DNA from: a virus
Length of the DNA stretch: 64,000 bases
Strand: one strand, 5' to 3'
IMG/VR virus record: IMGVR_UViG_3300027771_000013
Location: 1 to 64,000 of that record
Under the pieces are notes generated by a model, which worked only from the letters and a program-made list of their open reading frames with translations, was not told the DNA's origin and made no database searches. Positions 36,884 to 46,203 of the stretch are shown in pieces. Each line of letters begins with the position of its first letter. Position 1 is the stretch's first letter. A program made the position numbers and the translations under genes.

Positions 36884-36912
36884 AAAAAAACCTCCTCCCC
36901 GAAGGGAGAAGG
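36884..36912 (-). terminator. Intrinsic terminator just after the major capsid gene
   Basis: On the minus strand CCTTCTCCC-TTCG-GGGAGGAGG is followed by TTTTTTT: a long GC-rich stem with a stable UUCG loop and a strong T-run, 15 nt after the capsid stop. It should end or thin out transcription between capsid and downstream virion genes, giving more capsid mRNA than vRNAP mRNA. Confidence 0.9.
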
Positions 36913-36926
36913 CTTAAGGGTTTTAC

Positions 36927-38372
36927 TTATACTGTCGCTGCAGTTAAGATTTTTGCGATACGCTCAGGACGCTCTAACAAAAATCCGTAGTACCATTTAA
37001 TTGACATAAAGCCAGTCTCGCCGTACGGATCATTACGATCTGCAGTAGCTTCGCCTGGTTTTTTATGTGTGATTTTAAACTTGACAGTTTGGCCGTCAGT
37101 TTGAAATCCAATGGTTGAAAATGCTTCACTGCCTACACACAACATTGGGAAAACATCAATTTTTCCACCCGTTTCGTATGCAGTAGTTTGAGCGCCAGCA
37201 TTAGCTCCACCAGCTGCGTAGCTCATCATTTCAGGAACAACAACAATGCGGAAGTTATCGATAGTACCGATTTCTCCATTTACAGTAGTGCCGCCGCCTG
37301 CGTAATGTTGCACAGGAATAAACGCTGCATTGCCAAAGTTATCTTGCATTGCTTTCAACGTAGGAATTAACTCAGAACCTACGTATAAAACACGACAAGC
37401 AGCAACAGTTTTAGTGTCTACCATACGCGTACCAGTAAACATTTTGGTTTGCTTAGGCGTACGGTTGTTGTCTAGCTCGATAGATAAACGAATTAAATCA
37501 CCGTATGAAACAACGTCAGTAGAATCAACAGTAGCAGTACTAGTAGCATCACCGGCGTAACGAACAACACCTGCAGAGTTAAGAAGATCTATTTGTAACG
37601 TATCTTCAGTAGTCTCAGTTGCAGCGTTAACCATTTCACGCGTAATGTGCATGAGTAAGTCTTCATCACTATCAAAGTCTAAAGACTCTTGAGTGTACTC
37701 ATCGAAAAAGCCTTGCTTCTCGATAGAACCTTCAATATCAATACGCTTGTGACCAACACGGTTAACACGTCCACCATTTTCAGTAAGACTTGGTAACTTA
37801 CCTGCAATAACACCTGGATCTTTAGAAGAACCGTACAAGTTACCGCCTTGTGGTACAGCAGCGTTTTCAACTACAACAGTAACGGAACCGCTATCAACAG
37901 CAGTTTTCCAATCATTGTAGTTAGCTTCTGTAGCGCCAAGACCACCTACTGAAACAGGTGATTTAGCCCATTCATAAACAACAGCTTCTGCAGCAGTTAA
38001 AGCGTTACCTGCACTTGAACCATTACCTACGAAATACGCAGTGTTAGCAGCGCTACCAGGCTCTGAACTAATTGAAGGACTAGTGACCGCAATAGTCACA
38101 TCAAAACCAGCAGCAACAGCACCGGCAGCATCAATACCTTGATCATTAATGTTTGCGTCATCAAGAATTGGTAAGTAATGGAACTTCTTGATTTTTTTAC
38201 CCATGTTTTTAGGTAAGTTTACAGAATTCGACAAAGGCATAAAATACTGCTCTTTGCGCGCTTCCATAAGCGCTTTTTTCTCGTACTTATCAGTACGAAT
38301 TTGACTGCCTATACCTGACGCTACTGCGCCACCGCCGCTTACATTAGCGGGATCGTTATATCCTTGTGCCAT
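36927..38372 (-). CDS. Major capsid protein (N4 gp56-like)
   Basis: 481 residues. The N-terminal [20 protein letters not shown] with [23 protein letters not shown], the central [19 protein letters not shown] with [19 protein letters not shown], and the late [22 protein letters not shown] ending are the signature of N4-like HK97-fold capsid proteins (N4 gp56 is somewhat shorter at ~400). It forms the T=9-like head in N4. It sits between the scaffold-like gene and a strong terminator, as expected for the most highly expressed late gene. AGGTGAT precedes the start. No cleavage site or prohead protease gene is seen. Confidence 0.88.
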   Translation of the reverse strand: MAQGYNDPANVSGGGAVASGIGSQIRTDKYEKKALMEARKEQYFMPLSNSVNLPKNMGKKIKKFHYLPILDDANINDQGIDAAGAVAAGFDVTIAVTSPSISSEPGSAANTAYFVGNGSSAGNALTAAEAVVYEWAKSPVSVGGLGATEANYNDWKTAVDSGSVTVVVENAAVPQGGNLYGSSKDPGVIAGKLPSLTENGGRVNRVGHKRIDIEGSIEKQGFFDEYTQESLDFDSDEDLLMHITREMVNAATETTEDTLQIDLLNSAGVVRYAGDATSTATVDSTDVVSYGDLIRLSIELDNNRTPKQTKMFTGTRMVDTKTVAACRVLYVGSELIPTLKAMQDNFGNAAFIPVQHYAGGGTTVNGEIGTIDNFRIVVVPEMMSYAAGGANAGAQTTAYETGGKIDVFPMLCVGSEAFSTIGFQTDGQTVKFKITHKKPGEATADRNDPYGETGFMSIKWYYGFLLERPERIAKILTAATV

Positions 38373-38387
38373 GATTAATCACCTATC

Positions 38388-39572
38388 TCATAAGAATTTT
38401 GCGTTGAATTGTTTTTCAAATTCATCGTCGGATAAAGCTAAATACGAATAGTCTTGTTTAGCTTTTGCTTTGGGAGCACCGGCCTTTGTCGGGCTAGCAG
38501 CTCGCTTCTTGTCTTTCAGGTTTACATCTTTAACAGCGGGTTTCGCTACAGAAAGGATTTTTTGCGCAGGAGTCGTTTTGGGTTCTACTTTAGCCTGGCT
38601 AAGGTTCAAGTGATCAAATCCGCCTTCTTTGTCAATTTTATCGCCTACTGAGTGATACGCTTCTATATCTGATAAACCTTCTAAGCGCCCAAACATCCGT
38701 TCTTTATCGACCTGCTGACTGATAGTGTCATAAATGCCATTAGCGACTTGGTCATTGATGATTTTCAGCAGTTGGGGTGACTCTCGAACTTGCAGTTTGC
38801 TTTTGTTGTCCCATTTATCACCGACTATTTCTAACGTAGTAGAAAAAGTTGGTGTGTCTTGAATCACAGAAATAACTTCGTCAAAAGCCAGCTCTGCATC
38901 ATCTACTGTGTGCTTACTTGGGGCGTAGTCAGCATCAGCATCTTGGTCTATATCTAAAGGATCGATGTTGCTGTCTTTTAACAGCTTTGCGATTGCCTTC
39001 GGGTTTTTCTGATCAATATCAATTAAGAAATTGAGTTTATCTTCACTGAGGAGTTCGTTCTTTTCCAACAGCTTCATTAACTTAAGATTCGGTTTTAAAG
39101 CCGCCATCTTTTTATTGTAATTCGCACCCATTTGCATGAGCTGTATAACGTCATCAGGATCTGTAACAGTCATTTCTTTGCCGTTAGCTTTAAACGGCGC
39201 TGTAACAGCAGTGAAAAAATCATCAGTATTATGTGCAGCTTGAGTTTCTTTTTCTGCAGTTTCTTCTTCTAATGTTTCTTCAGGCAGTTCTTCTTTTAAT
39301 GCATCTGAATCTTCAGTGACGTCATCTTCGCTATCGGCTTCGGCTTCGCCCGCCTCTGCGTCAGATACGTCCGGCTCATCTAGTGTATTTTCTTTTTCTT
39401 CTTCGCTTTCGACTTCTTCAGCTTCAGCTTCAGGACGAAAGTCGTCAAAAGATGTTGTGTCCGGCATATCGACTAAATTCATAGCCTCTTCGTCAGACAT
39501 ATTTAGATAATCGGTAATTTGCGCATCAACAGACGGCTTTTCGCCATCAGTAGTTTCATTAGTATCCAACAT
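38388..39572 (-). CDS. Scaffolding-like acidic protein (N4 gp57-like)
   Basis: 394 residues. The first 120 are strongly acidic and Glu-rich (EAEAEEVESEEEKENTLDEP); then comes the conserved block FKANGKEMTVTDPDDVIQLM and NYNKKMAALKPNLKLMKLLEKN, followed by LLSEDKLNFLIDIDQKNPKAI. The C-terminus is Lys/Ala/Pro-rich (KKRAASPTKAGAPKAKAKQDY), as in scaffolds that bind capsid protein through a basic end. Directly upstream of the capsid gene, so a scaffold role is likely. N4 literature sometimes calls this gene tape measure, which the sequence here does not support. Confidence 0.7.
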   Translation of the reverse strand: MLDTNETTDGEKPSVDAQITDYLNMSDEEAMNLVDMPDTTSFDDFRPEAEAEEVESEEEKENTLDEPDVSDAEAGEAEADSEDDVTEDSDALKEELPEETLEEETAEKETQAAHNTDDFFTAVTAPFKANGKEMTVTDPDDVIQLMQMGANYNKKMAALKPNLKLMKLLEKNELLSEDKLNFLIDIDQKNPKAIAKLLKDSNIDPLDIDQDADADYAPSKHTVDDAELAFDEVISVIQDTPTFSTTLEIVGDKWDNKSKLQVRESPQLLKIINDQVANGIYDTISQQVDKERMFGRLEGLSDIEAYHSVGDKIDKEGGFDHLNLSQAKVEPKTTPAQKILSVAKPAVKDVNLKDKKRAASPTKAGAPKAKAKQDYSYLALSDDEFEKQFNAKFL

Positions 39573-39573
39573 C

Positions 39574-39915
39574 CTAGTTCAACGCCTCCGCATGCAGCTC
39601 TGCTAACGTATCTTCATCGTCAGTAACAGCTCTAACAGCCATTTCTGCGCGCATTTGTACAATACGAAAATAGCTAGATAACCCACTAATGGCTAACATC
39701 TGATTATCAATTTCTTTTTGTGCTTCATCAGATTGCTGCGTATGGTCACCTTTTAAATGCACAAGACGAATAGCCTCATCTTTAAAATAGCTATCAGCGA
39801 TTAATTCTTGAAAATCTGCATTAGATTCTAAACGCTCTATGCACTTTCCTAATTTAATAAAAGCTTGTGCTTGTTGAATACTAAATTCAATTTCGTTAAT
39901 TTGTTGTTGCGACAT
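39574..39915 (-). CDS. Small helical protein between portal and scaffold genes
   Basis: 113 residues, wholly helical and charged (QQQINEIEFSIQQAQAFIKL, then KDEAIRLVHLKGDHTQQSDE), with no membrane segment. It ends 1 nt before the start of the scaffold-like gene and follows the portal gene by 77 nt, the place of N4 gp58. Could help in portal or scaffold assembly; no family feature shows it. Confidence 0.65.
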   Translation of the reverse strand: MSQQQINEIEFSIQQAQAFIKLGKCIERLESNADFQELIADSYFKDEAIRLVHLKGDHTQQSDEAQKEIDNQMLAISGLSSYFRIVQMRAEMAVRAVTDDEDTLAELHAEALN

Positions 39916-39992
39916 AAAATACCTTTTTTATCATTGCTTGCTAGTTGATAAAAACGTTATAACGTATGCTTTTTCTTTTTTCTGGCTTATTT

Positions 39993-42134
39993 TCATTTAT
40001 CCGCTAAATATTTATCTAAAGCGGAGTTTTCCATATTCAAAACGTGCTCTTCGCGTTTAAGTTCAATATTTCCTTGCGATTGTGCTTTTTGTTTTTCTAA
40101 ATCACGTTCTTGTTTTACGCCAGATTCTTGTTCAATAAAATCTAAGTTTTTCTGATCAGTATCACTTGTTAAGTTTTCTGCTTTAGTTGCATCTAGCATT
40201 CCACCCGCTTCACGCTCTTCAGCACGCGCGTATTCACTGGCTACTTGCGCTTTAAGTAATTCGACTTGTAACTGTTTTGCTTCTTGTTCTAACGGATCAG
40301 GTTCTGGCTGATAGTTTTCTAACTTTTCAGCTAAGTCGGGCATTTTGCGTAATCTAGCTATGTCAGAAAGCACCATTCGACGAATAACAGGATCCTCATT
40401 AGGTCCAACGGTCTGTAACATGAAAGACAGTTCTTGCGCTTTAGCATTGTCTTCTTCAGCTGTGCTAATAGATAAACTTAAGTCAATGTGGCCACCTAAA
40501 TCGTCACGGCGTACAGGAACAAATTGTTCGTTAGTTACCCGCACAATTTCTTCTTCATCTAAGAATTCTGCGTTCATACTCATGATTTTTCGACCGCATT
40601 CCACTAACCCTTCAGCTAAGCGGCGTAAAATGCCAGATTCTCGTTTAGATGCGGCGTCTAACACGCCATTTACACCCGTAGCAGTGTCACCTAACGATGA
40701 ACCAGATAAACCGCTTTGAGAGAATGCTTGTACACCGGTTAATGACTCTGCTTCCATGTTTTGTAAATTCAACATGTACTGTGCAGACATAGGTATTTCA
40801 GGATACGTGTGCATGTGAAAAGCCTGGCGTGGATCGACGTTCGCATTGAACTCGTAATCTTGGCCACGCTGGAATTTTCGGTAATTAGAAGTATCTAAAG
40901 CATCTTTGCGAGTACCCATTTGGCCATTGGCCGAACGCGCCATAATATCAATCATGCCTCTAGTAACTGCGCCAGAGATTTTTTGGTTTTCTTCTAGTAG
41001 ATGACCATCTGGTTCACCGTGCACTCTTCGACGTACTGGTAAATACTGTACTTTGACAAACGGTAGTTTTTTATCAGGGAACGGGCTTTCTTCCATACGG
41101 ATTAAAGTATTGCCTACCCAAGAAGATACAAAGGGGACTAACGGCTCGTCTTTACCGTTAATTGCCCAATATCCCCAGTATTCATACATGATTAGCTGTT
41201 TACGAGGGTCATCTAAGAACGTAAACGATGAGTCGTCTTCAACAGTATGATCGGGATGGCTTAACACTGAAGAGTCACTGATTTGAATCTGATCTAGGTT
41301 TTCGTATTTATTGTCTTTACGTAAATCCGCTAAGCATGTTTCTGAGCTGTATATAATAAACTTAGCGTTGTCTAGCTTACCTATACAGGTTGGATCAACA
41401 ATAATATTGCGGTAATCACAAACATCTAATGTAGGTTGATTAACAATTGTCTGCATCTCTGTGACTACTTCACCGCCTACAATAATAGGACGTAAAGGAA
41501 CGCCTGCTTCCATAGACATAGCACAAGCTTGTTGTAATTCTTCAGGAACCTCTAGCGCATACGTAGACGGGTCTTGTTCTTTCATGACCTTCAGTTCTTG
41601 TATAACGCCTTCCATTTCTGGGTCTGGCTGAAATTCAATGACAGGAATGTTTTTTTCTACTTCTTCTTCTTCAAATTCCCAACCGACTCGAACAATAACA
41701 GTACCTTCGTCTACTGCTGTTCGTACATACGAATCAATAAAATCCACTTTATCGATCTTTTGGTTAATTTGATGATTGAGTAACAGCTTATTCTGAATAG
41801 CAGCTTCTCTGTCTTCCCAGGTAACAGGCTTTGCGTCAAACAAATCGTAAGTATTAAGAAACGGCTCTGAAAGTGAGGCATAGCGCCATTCTGCTTGTTT
41901 ACGAATTAACTGTGGTACGTGTTTTGAACGCCCTTCGCCTGAGTTGATCTTAGCTGTACCCGTTACGTTAAGGTTATCTAGCCATTTATCTACACGGGAT
42001 ATTTGATGTTTATGAGACACATCAGCATTGGTTAAATCTTGTTTTAAGTCTTGTAATGACGGCGGATTCTTCCAATCCGTCAATGACTTTGCTTCTGTAT
42101 CCAAGGGTTGGTTATTATCAACAACTTGATTCAT
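39993..42134 (-). CDS. Portal protein (N4 gp59-like)
   Basis: 713 residues, close to the N4 portal (~760). Signature segments: PQLIRKQAEWRYASLSEPFL near residues 70-90, WEDREAAIQNKLLLNHQIN, YRNIIVDPTCIGKLDNAKFI, EYWGYWAINGKDEP, and GVQAFSQSGLSGSSLGDTATG near 480, followed by RLAEGLVECGRKIMSMNAEFL. The C-terminal 130 residues are a charged, Gln/Glu/Lys-rich helix that would form the portal barrel. It makes the dodecameric vertex through which DNA is packed and ejected. It lies downstream of terminase and adaptor genes in the leftward late operon. Confidence 0.88.
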   Translation of the reverse strand: MNQVVDNNQPLDTEAKSLTDWKNPPSLQDLKQDLTNADVSHKHQISRVDKWLDNLNVTGTAKINSGEGRSKHVPQLIRKQAEWRYASLSEPFLNTYDLFDAKPVTWEDREAAIQNKLLLNHQINQKIDKVDFIDSYVRTAVDEGTVIVRVGWEFEEEEVEKNIPVIEFQPDPEMEGVIQELKVMKEQDPSTYALEVPEELQQACAMSMEAGVPLRPIIVGGEVVTEMQTIVNQPTLDVCDYRNIIVDPTCIGKLDNAKFIIYSSETCLADLRKDNKYENLDQIQISDSSVLSHPDHTVEDDSSFTFLDDPRKQLIMYEYWGYWAINGKDEPLVPFVSSWVGNTLIRMEESPFPDKKLPFVKVQYLPVRRRVHGEPDGHLLEENQKISGAVTRGMIDIMARSANGQMGTRKDALDTSNYRKFQRGQDYEFNANVDPRQAFHMHTYPEIPMSAQYMLNLQNMEAESLTGVQAFSQSGLSGSSLGDTATGVNGVLDAASKRESGILRRLAEGLVECGRKIMSMNAEFLDEEEIVRVTNEQFVPVRRDDLGGHIDLSLSISTAEEDNAKAQELSFMLQTVGPNEDPVIRRMVLSDIARLRKMPDLAEKLENYQPEPDPLEQEAKQLQVELLKAQVASEYARAEEREAGGMLDATKAENLTSDTDQKNLDFIEQESGVKQERDLEKQKAQSQGNIELKREEHVLNMENSALDKYLADK

Positions 42135-42228
42135 GCTTTAAGGCTCTTTATAGTTTTAGTGTGCTCTTTAGATATAGTCGCAGAGTAAAAAAATTTATTC
42201 TGGTGAAATGTTAAGTACAAGACTTTGT

Positions 42229-42432
42229 TTACTCATCTACTAACAAAGAAATTTTCAATCGTTCTAGCATTCCCACAATTTCATCGACAGTAAACAGCTC
42301 GCAATCAACTGCCGTATGTACTGCGTCAAATAAGTGGAACTCAAACTTAACGTAATCTTGATTAGCTTCTTCGAGTATTTTTTGGTCAAGTTTTTCCTGC
42401 ATTTTTTCAGCTAACTCAGCAATCTTATCCAC
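42229..42432 (-). CDS. Small acidic helical protein
   Basis: 67 residues from GTG 42432, preceded by GGAGG 10 nt upstream and overlapping the end of the phosphoesterase gene by 8 nt; an in-frame ATG 174 nt upstream lies deep inside that gene and is less likely. Sequence: VDKIAELAEKMQEKLDQKIL then a hydrophobic-acidic helix ending LERLKISLLVDE. No known family. A small helical protein between packaging and portal genes; role unknown. Confidence 0.55.
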   Translation of the reverse strand: MDKIAELAEKMQEKLDQKILEEANQDYVKFEFHLFDAVHTAVDCELFTVDEIVGMLERLKISLLVDE

Positions 42433-43618
42433 GATCAGCAGCCTCCATAGTTGGTGGTGTAACAGTGGCTCGACAAACTTCATCACCTGTTGCGTTATAA
42501 GTAATAACGTGTGCTGCGCGTCGCGCAACATACCCACCTCTAGCTGCATACGCATCGCGTGAAGATAATGTTGGATGACGTTCAACAACTGCTCCACCAA
42601 ACTCATCTTGAATTTTTTCTGCGTGATGGTAGTGCCCAGTATGGATATAACAGTTTTTAGCTCTGCCCCACATATCTCGATAACGAGGTTCTGATGAAAA
42701 TAGCCCTGCTAATTTATTGTTTCCCATCTTGTGTCCGTGATGGAATCCGAGCATCGTACGACCATGCAAGTAGGCGTAGAAAGGAAACTCAGTGTCATCA
42801 ACATCAAGGCGATCATTTTTTGCATAGATTTTCTTCATTGATTTACGTACCCAAACACTGGACGCTAAATCGTGGTTACCTTCACACACTAACAATCTCA
42901 CTCGTTTGTGCTTAGTCAGTAATTTTTCGATAGTCCACATGATTACATCGAGGCTTAGCTCAGCAAGTTTGCCAAAACGGGTATCGGCATCGAGTAAGTG
43001 GCGGTTCATAGGGGTAACAGCGTCTAACCCATCCCAATGCAAGTAATCTCCTTGGATATTAAGAATGGCTAACTCACTGTCAGGTGTACCCAACATCATT
43101 TGCTCGATTGCGTGCAAAAACGTTGCTGAAGCTATTTCAGTATCCCATTCTTCCCCACACTCAGCAGACCAGGCATACATGCCTAAGTGGTAATCGGTTA
43201 ATGTGTAGAGTGAAAGTAGCTCTTGCTTTACTTTTTTAGGGGCTTTGACTTTTGGTGCGGGACGTACACTGAATGTCTCTAACACTTCACTTAATGCTTC
43301 AACACGTTGTGTATCAATGTCTGTTTTAACCCATTGAATACCAATCGTGCCGTCTTCTTTGTAAAGTGTTGAAGTACCTTTAACGTAATGACTGTTTGGA
43401 GCAACATGATTCATGTCATTTTCAGGTGAGTAGCCTTTTCGTGCTGCATACGCACGCGCTGATTGCTCTGCCCTGTCAACATTACGCTGATTCATGTTGA
43501 GCTCTCGAGCGACCGCTGGTTTGTTACCACATTTAAGCATCGTTTCTAGGATGCGAATCCTACGTTGATGTACAACGGGATCAGCTAAATCAATAAGCTT
43601 TTGAATGTCATTACGCAA
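42425..43618 (-). CDS. HTH-calcineurin-like phosphoesterase
   Basis: 397 residues. The N-terminus holds a helix-turn-helix (CGNKPAVARELNMNQRNVDRA, residues 29-49) and the stretch HYVKGTSTLYKEDGTIGIQW seen in phage proteins of this type. The C-terminal half is a calcineurin-like metallophosphoesterase: TDYHLG, NIQGDYLHWDG, VCEGNHDLAS, FHHGHKMG and HTGHYHH supply the five metal-ligand motifs. It could act on DNA ends or nucleotides, or remove a host signal nucleotide; substrate unknown. Position between adaptor and portal genes suggests a packaging-linked job. Starts 42 nt after the adaptor stop. Confidence 0.85.
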   Translation of the reverse strand: MRNDIQKLIDLADPVVHQRRIRILETMLKCGNKPAVARELNMNQRNVDRAEQSARAYAARKGYSPENDMNHVAPNSHYVKGTSTLYKEDGTIGIQWVKTDIDTQRVEALSEVLETFSVRPAPKVKAPKKVKQELLSLYTLTDYHLGMYAWSAECGEEWDTEIASATFLHAIEQMMLGTPDSELAILNIQGDYLHWDGLDAVTPMNRHLLDADTRFGKLAELSLDVIMWTIEKLLTKHKRVRLLVCEGNHDLASSVWVRKSMKKIYAKNDRLDVDDTEFPFYAYLHGRTMLGFHHGHKMGNNKLAGLFSSEPRYRDMWGRAKNCYIHTGHYHHAEKIQDEFGGAVVERHPTLSSRDAYAARGGYVARRAAHVITYNATGDEVCRATVTPPTMEAADRG

Positions 43619-43660
43619 AATAAACTCCAGTGTTATTAGTATTGTTGATGTACTTAGGTG

Positions 43661-44395
43661 CTATACCCAACCACGGTCTTGTAATTTTGTACTCTCTCTT
43701 GCAGTGTCTACTTGCATACCTGCTGCATTTAGCACTTGGCAAGCACGTTCAAATTTAGCCATGTAATTGTTGCCTTCATGCGCTTCGCCGCTAAACCCAA
43801 GTGGGGTAACAACGCGTGCAGCAATGTAAGCCAGCAGTGCTTCTAAATGGGTGACAGGCAAATCAATACTGGCAGTAGTTGGATCTTGTAATGCCGTCTC
43901 TGTATTAATCGGCACATGATTAGCTCTGTAAATGACAGTTAAAGTTGTCACTGGTGTTCCAGAAGCACGTTTCAAATCAGTAGGCACTAATAACGTGTTG
44001 TATGAAGTTGCACGTACAGCACCAAGGTGCGCTTCTTTATTAAAAGGTATTTCGCACCCATCGTTATCTAACACACGTTCTATTTTCATTACATCATCAA
44101 GAAAAGGCTCAGCAGCAGTGTCTTGAATGTATTGATCTGTGCCATTATTACTGACTGCTTTAATTTTGGTTAACACATAAGTGGAACGGCCATCGAGGGA
44201 TAACGTTAACGTTCCTTCGCGCAACAAAAACCGTTTATGTAACTCCGTCAATCCTAATCGTACCGAGGGCAATATCTTTACAGCGGCCACTTTGTTATTG
44301 TCAACATCTTCAGTGCCAGCACTGATTTCAGTACTAACAAAGAGTTGTTGAAACTCGCCAAACGTTAAATGATCGAGAATGTCTTGTAATGTCAT
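43661..44395 (-). CDS. Head-tail adaptor / connector protein (N4 gp67-like)
   Basis: 244 residues. Starts MTLQDILDHLTFGEFQQLFV and ends with a helix LPVTHLEALLAYIAARVVTP followed by NYMAKFERACQVL, the pattern of podoviral head-tail connectors (T7 gp11-like style, with an N-terminal LxDxLxxLSxGELSNL-type helix). N4-like genomes have a ~30-kDa connector gene next to the large terminase (gp67 in N4), as here. Likely forms the ring under the portal. No enzyme motif. Confidence 0.7.
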   Translation of the reverse strand: MTLQDILDHLTFGEFQQLFVSTEISAGTEDVDNNKVAAVKILPSVRLGLTELHKRFLLREGTLTLSLDGRSTYVLTKIKAVSNNGTDQYIQDTAAEPFLDDVMKIERVLDNDGCEIPFNKEAHLGAVRATSYNTLLVPTDLKRASGTPVTTLTVIYRANHVPINTETALQDPTTASIDLPVTHLEALLAYIAARVVTPLGFSGEAHEGNNYMAKFERACQVLNAAGMQVDTARESTKLQDRGWV

Positions 44396-44408
44396 GTCAA
44401 TAAAGTCC

Positions 44409-46013
44409 TTAAACTACGTATGATGAAATAGAGTGTGAGTCTTGTTCTGTTTCCATGCCCCAAATACCGTCTTCGTCGGCCTGCATCTCGCTAATTTCTG
44501 ACGGCTTCCACACAGTTAACTGCGAAAGCATCGTAATTGTGTCAAGGAAATCATCGCTTCTGCTGCGGAATCCGCCAGGAGACACTAAACACAACTCGTT
44601 CATAGCCTCTAATAAAATAGGGTCTGCTTTTTTCTCTTTTGGAAAATATATTTTTCGTGCTTTAAACATTGGCTGAATAGTGCTGTTAAATCGCTCGTGC
44701 TTTTTGCCACCAAGTGAACGAATGCCAGGGTTATTAGTATTGCCGCTACTCGATAGCGGAAAATAAATATTACGAGACATCATTTCGTTTTGAATCCACG
44801 GTATGAACCCGCCCTGCTGTCCGTTAACTTCAATACCTACACCTTGTGGGCGGTATTTTTGGGAAAGCCTAAACAAATCATTAACTGTTTTATCCATTAA
44901 CTGTCTTTCTAATACGCCGTCTACCCAAAGCCAATCGCCTACATTGTTGTATGCCCAGACGCTTATAGCGGAATAATCAGCGGCTTCTTTTTGGCTAACA
45001 GCAAAATCAGTTGTTATGTAGAAATTAAACTTATGCTGATTTTTTAGTACGCTGTCTATCGAGTACCAACCAATATCACCATCAAGGATTGAACGATCTT
45101 CGTCTGACATAATTCGTAACATCAATTCTTGGTTAAACGTGTCAACGCGCCCAATCTTTACGGCTTTCTCGTACTGTCGTTTTACATAAGCGTAATCAAA
45201 TCGGTCTGGCCAACTGCTTCTAAAATCTTCTTTTGAACAAGGAAATTCTTCGCACACTGGAAATACGTTAACGGCCCAGGCACCTGACTCAACGGCTTTG
45301 TACAACGGGTCTCTTGCGTTAAACGGCGTACCTGACCAAATAATCATGTTTTTAGTAGGATGCAGTGCGTAATCTACAGCTTTATAAATCGTATCTTCTA
45401 TAGAAGCGATAACTGTTGGTGATCGAGCGTCTTCATCACTTACTAAATCATCTAACACTGCAAGTACTGGGCGTGTGCCCAATTCTTTTGCTCCCCGTAC
45501 ACCCGTTTTTGCGCCGTAACCTTTTACAATAAATGTATTGCCATCTGCGTTTGTAAATTCCCAACGGACGTCAGTAAACCTGATTTTAATAATATATTCT
45601 TGCAAAAATTCAGAGTTTTCATAACGGAATTCTAAGTTCTTTCGCATGTTCTTAACGCCGTTATCAATGGAGTCAGAAACGTAAATAGCCAGTGAGATAG
45701 GACCGAAACCAGGTATCTCACCGTAAGTACCAATAAACAAAAACAGGTATTCGCCCATGACTGTTGTTTTGGCAATTCCTCGATGACAAAGGTTAGCTAC
45801 GCGTGCGCCATTTTCTGTCAAAGTGTCTAACATCTTGTAATGCACTAACGGCGTTTTGTGTTCTTCGCCTTGCACACCGTTCACTAATTTAATAAACGTA
45901 ACGAATTCCAATGCAAACGTACTGGGCACATAATTCTTGTTGTTGTTGTAATCAACTTTTGCAAGATGTTCTTCTACACCCAGCGCTTCTGCAAAATCAA
46001 ATTCATCACTCAT
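44409..46013 (-). CDS. terL: Terminase large subunit (N4 gp68-like)
   Basis: 534 residues from ATG 46013, chosen because it overlaps the upstream stop as ATGAGTGA; an ATG four codons earlier is possible. ATPase: a deviant Walker A CHRGIAKTT (76-84), Walker B LAVLDDL (184-190), coupling-type WSGTPF. Nuclease: FYITTDFAVS with D336, and a late acidic RSDDFLDTITML. It cuts concatemers and pumps DNA into the head through the portal. It is the N4-type terminase by length and by its neighbours. Confidence 0.93.
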   Translation of the reverse strand: MSDEFDFAEALGVEEHLAKVDYNNNKNYVPSTFALEFVTFIKLVNGVQGEEHKTPLVHYKMLDTLTENGARVANLCHRGIAKTTVMGEYLFLFIGTYGEIPGFGPISLAIYVSDSIDNGVKNMRKNLEFRYENSEFLQEYIIKIRFTDVRWEFTNADGNTFIVKGYGAKTGVRGAKELGTRPVLAVLDDLVSDEDARSPTVIASIEDTIYKAVDYALHPTKNMIIWSGTPFNARDPLYKAVESGAWAVNVFPVCEEFPCSKEDFRSSWPDRFDYAYVKRQYEKAVKIGRVDTFNQELMLRIMSDEDRSILDGDIGWYSIDSVLKNQHKFNFYITTDFAVSQKEAADYSAISVWAYNNVGDWLWVDGVLERQLMDKTVNDLFRLSQKYRPQGVGIEVNGQQGGFIPWIQNEMMSRNIYFPLSSSGNTNNPGIRSLGGKKHERFNSTIQPMFKARKIYFPKEKKADPILLEAMNELCLVSPGGFRSRSDDFLDTITMLSQLTVWKPSEISEMQADEDGIWGMETEQDSHSISSYVV

Positions 46014-46188
46014 CGTTATAATCAAACTCTAACTGGATGTTTTTCAATTCCGCAGGCGTATTAATGATCTTTTGCGCGCTGCAGTCAGCGTCTACACATT
46101 CAATAAGCGACGTTAAGTCAGTAATCGGCACTGGATCACCAAAAATGCACTCATGTGCGACTAAATGCACCCGTTCTTCTGTTTTCAT
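46006..46188 (-). CDS. Small conserved protein coupled to terminase
   Basis: 60 residues: MKTEERVHLVAHECIFGDP then an acidic middle and end (IQLEFDYNDE). It has three Cys but no clear metal site. Its stop overlaps the terminase start (ATGAGTGA), and it begins 15 nt after the upstream gene's stop, so all three are one coupled unit. Too short for a full small terminase; role unknown. Confidence 0.6.
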   Translation of the reverse strand: MKTEERVHLVAHECIFGDPVPITDLTSLIECVDADCSAQKIINTPAELKNIQLEFDYNDE

Positions 46189-46203
46189 AAAATTCCTTGT
46201 TAT

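Noticed and set aside
42433-42606. Longer start for the small gene after the phosphoesterase
   Set aside because: The extra 58 codons lie out of frame inside the phosphoesterase gene, and GGAGG supports the GTG at 42432.
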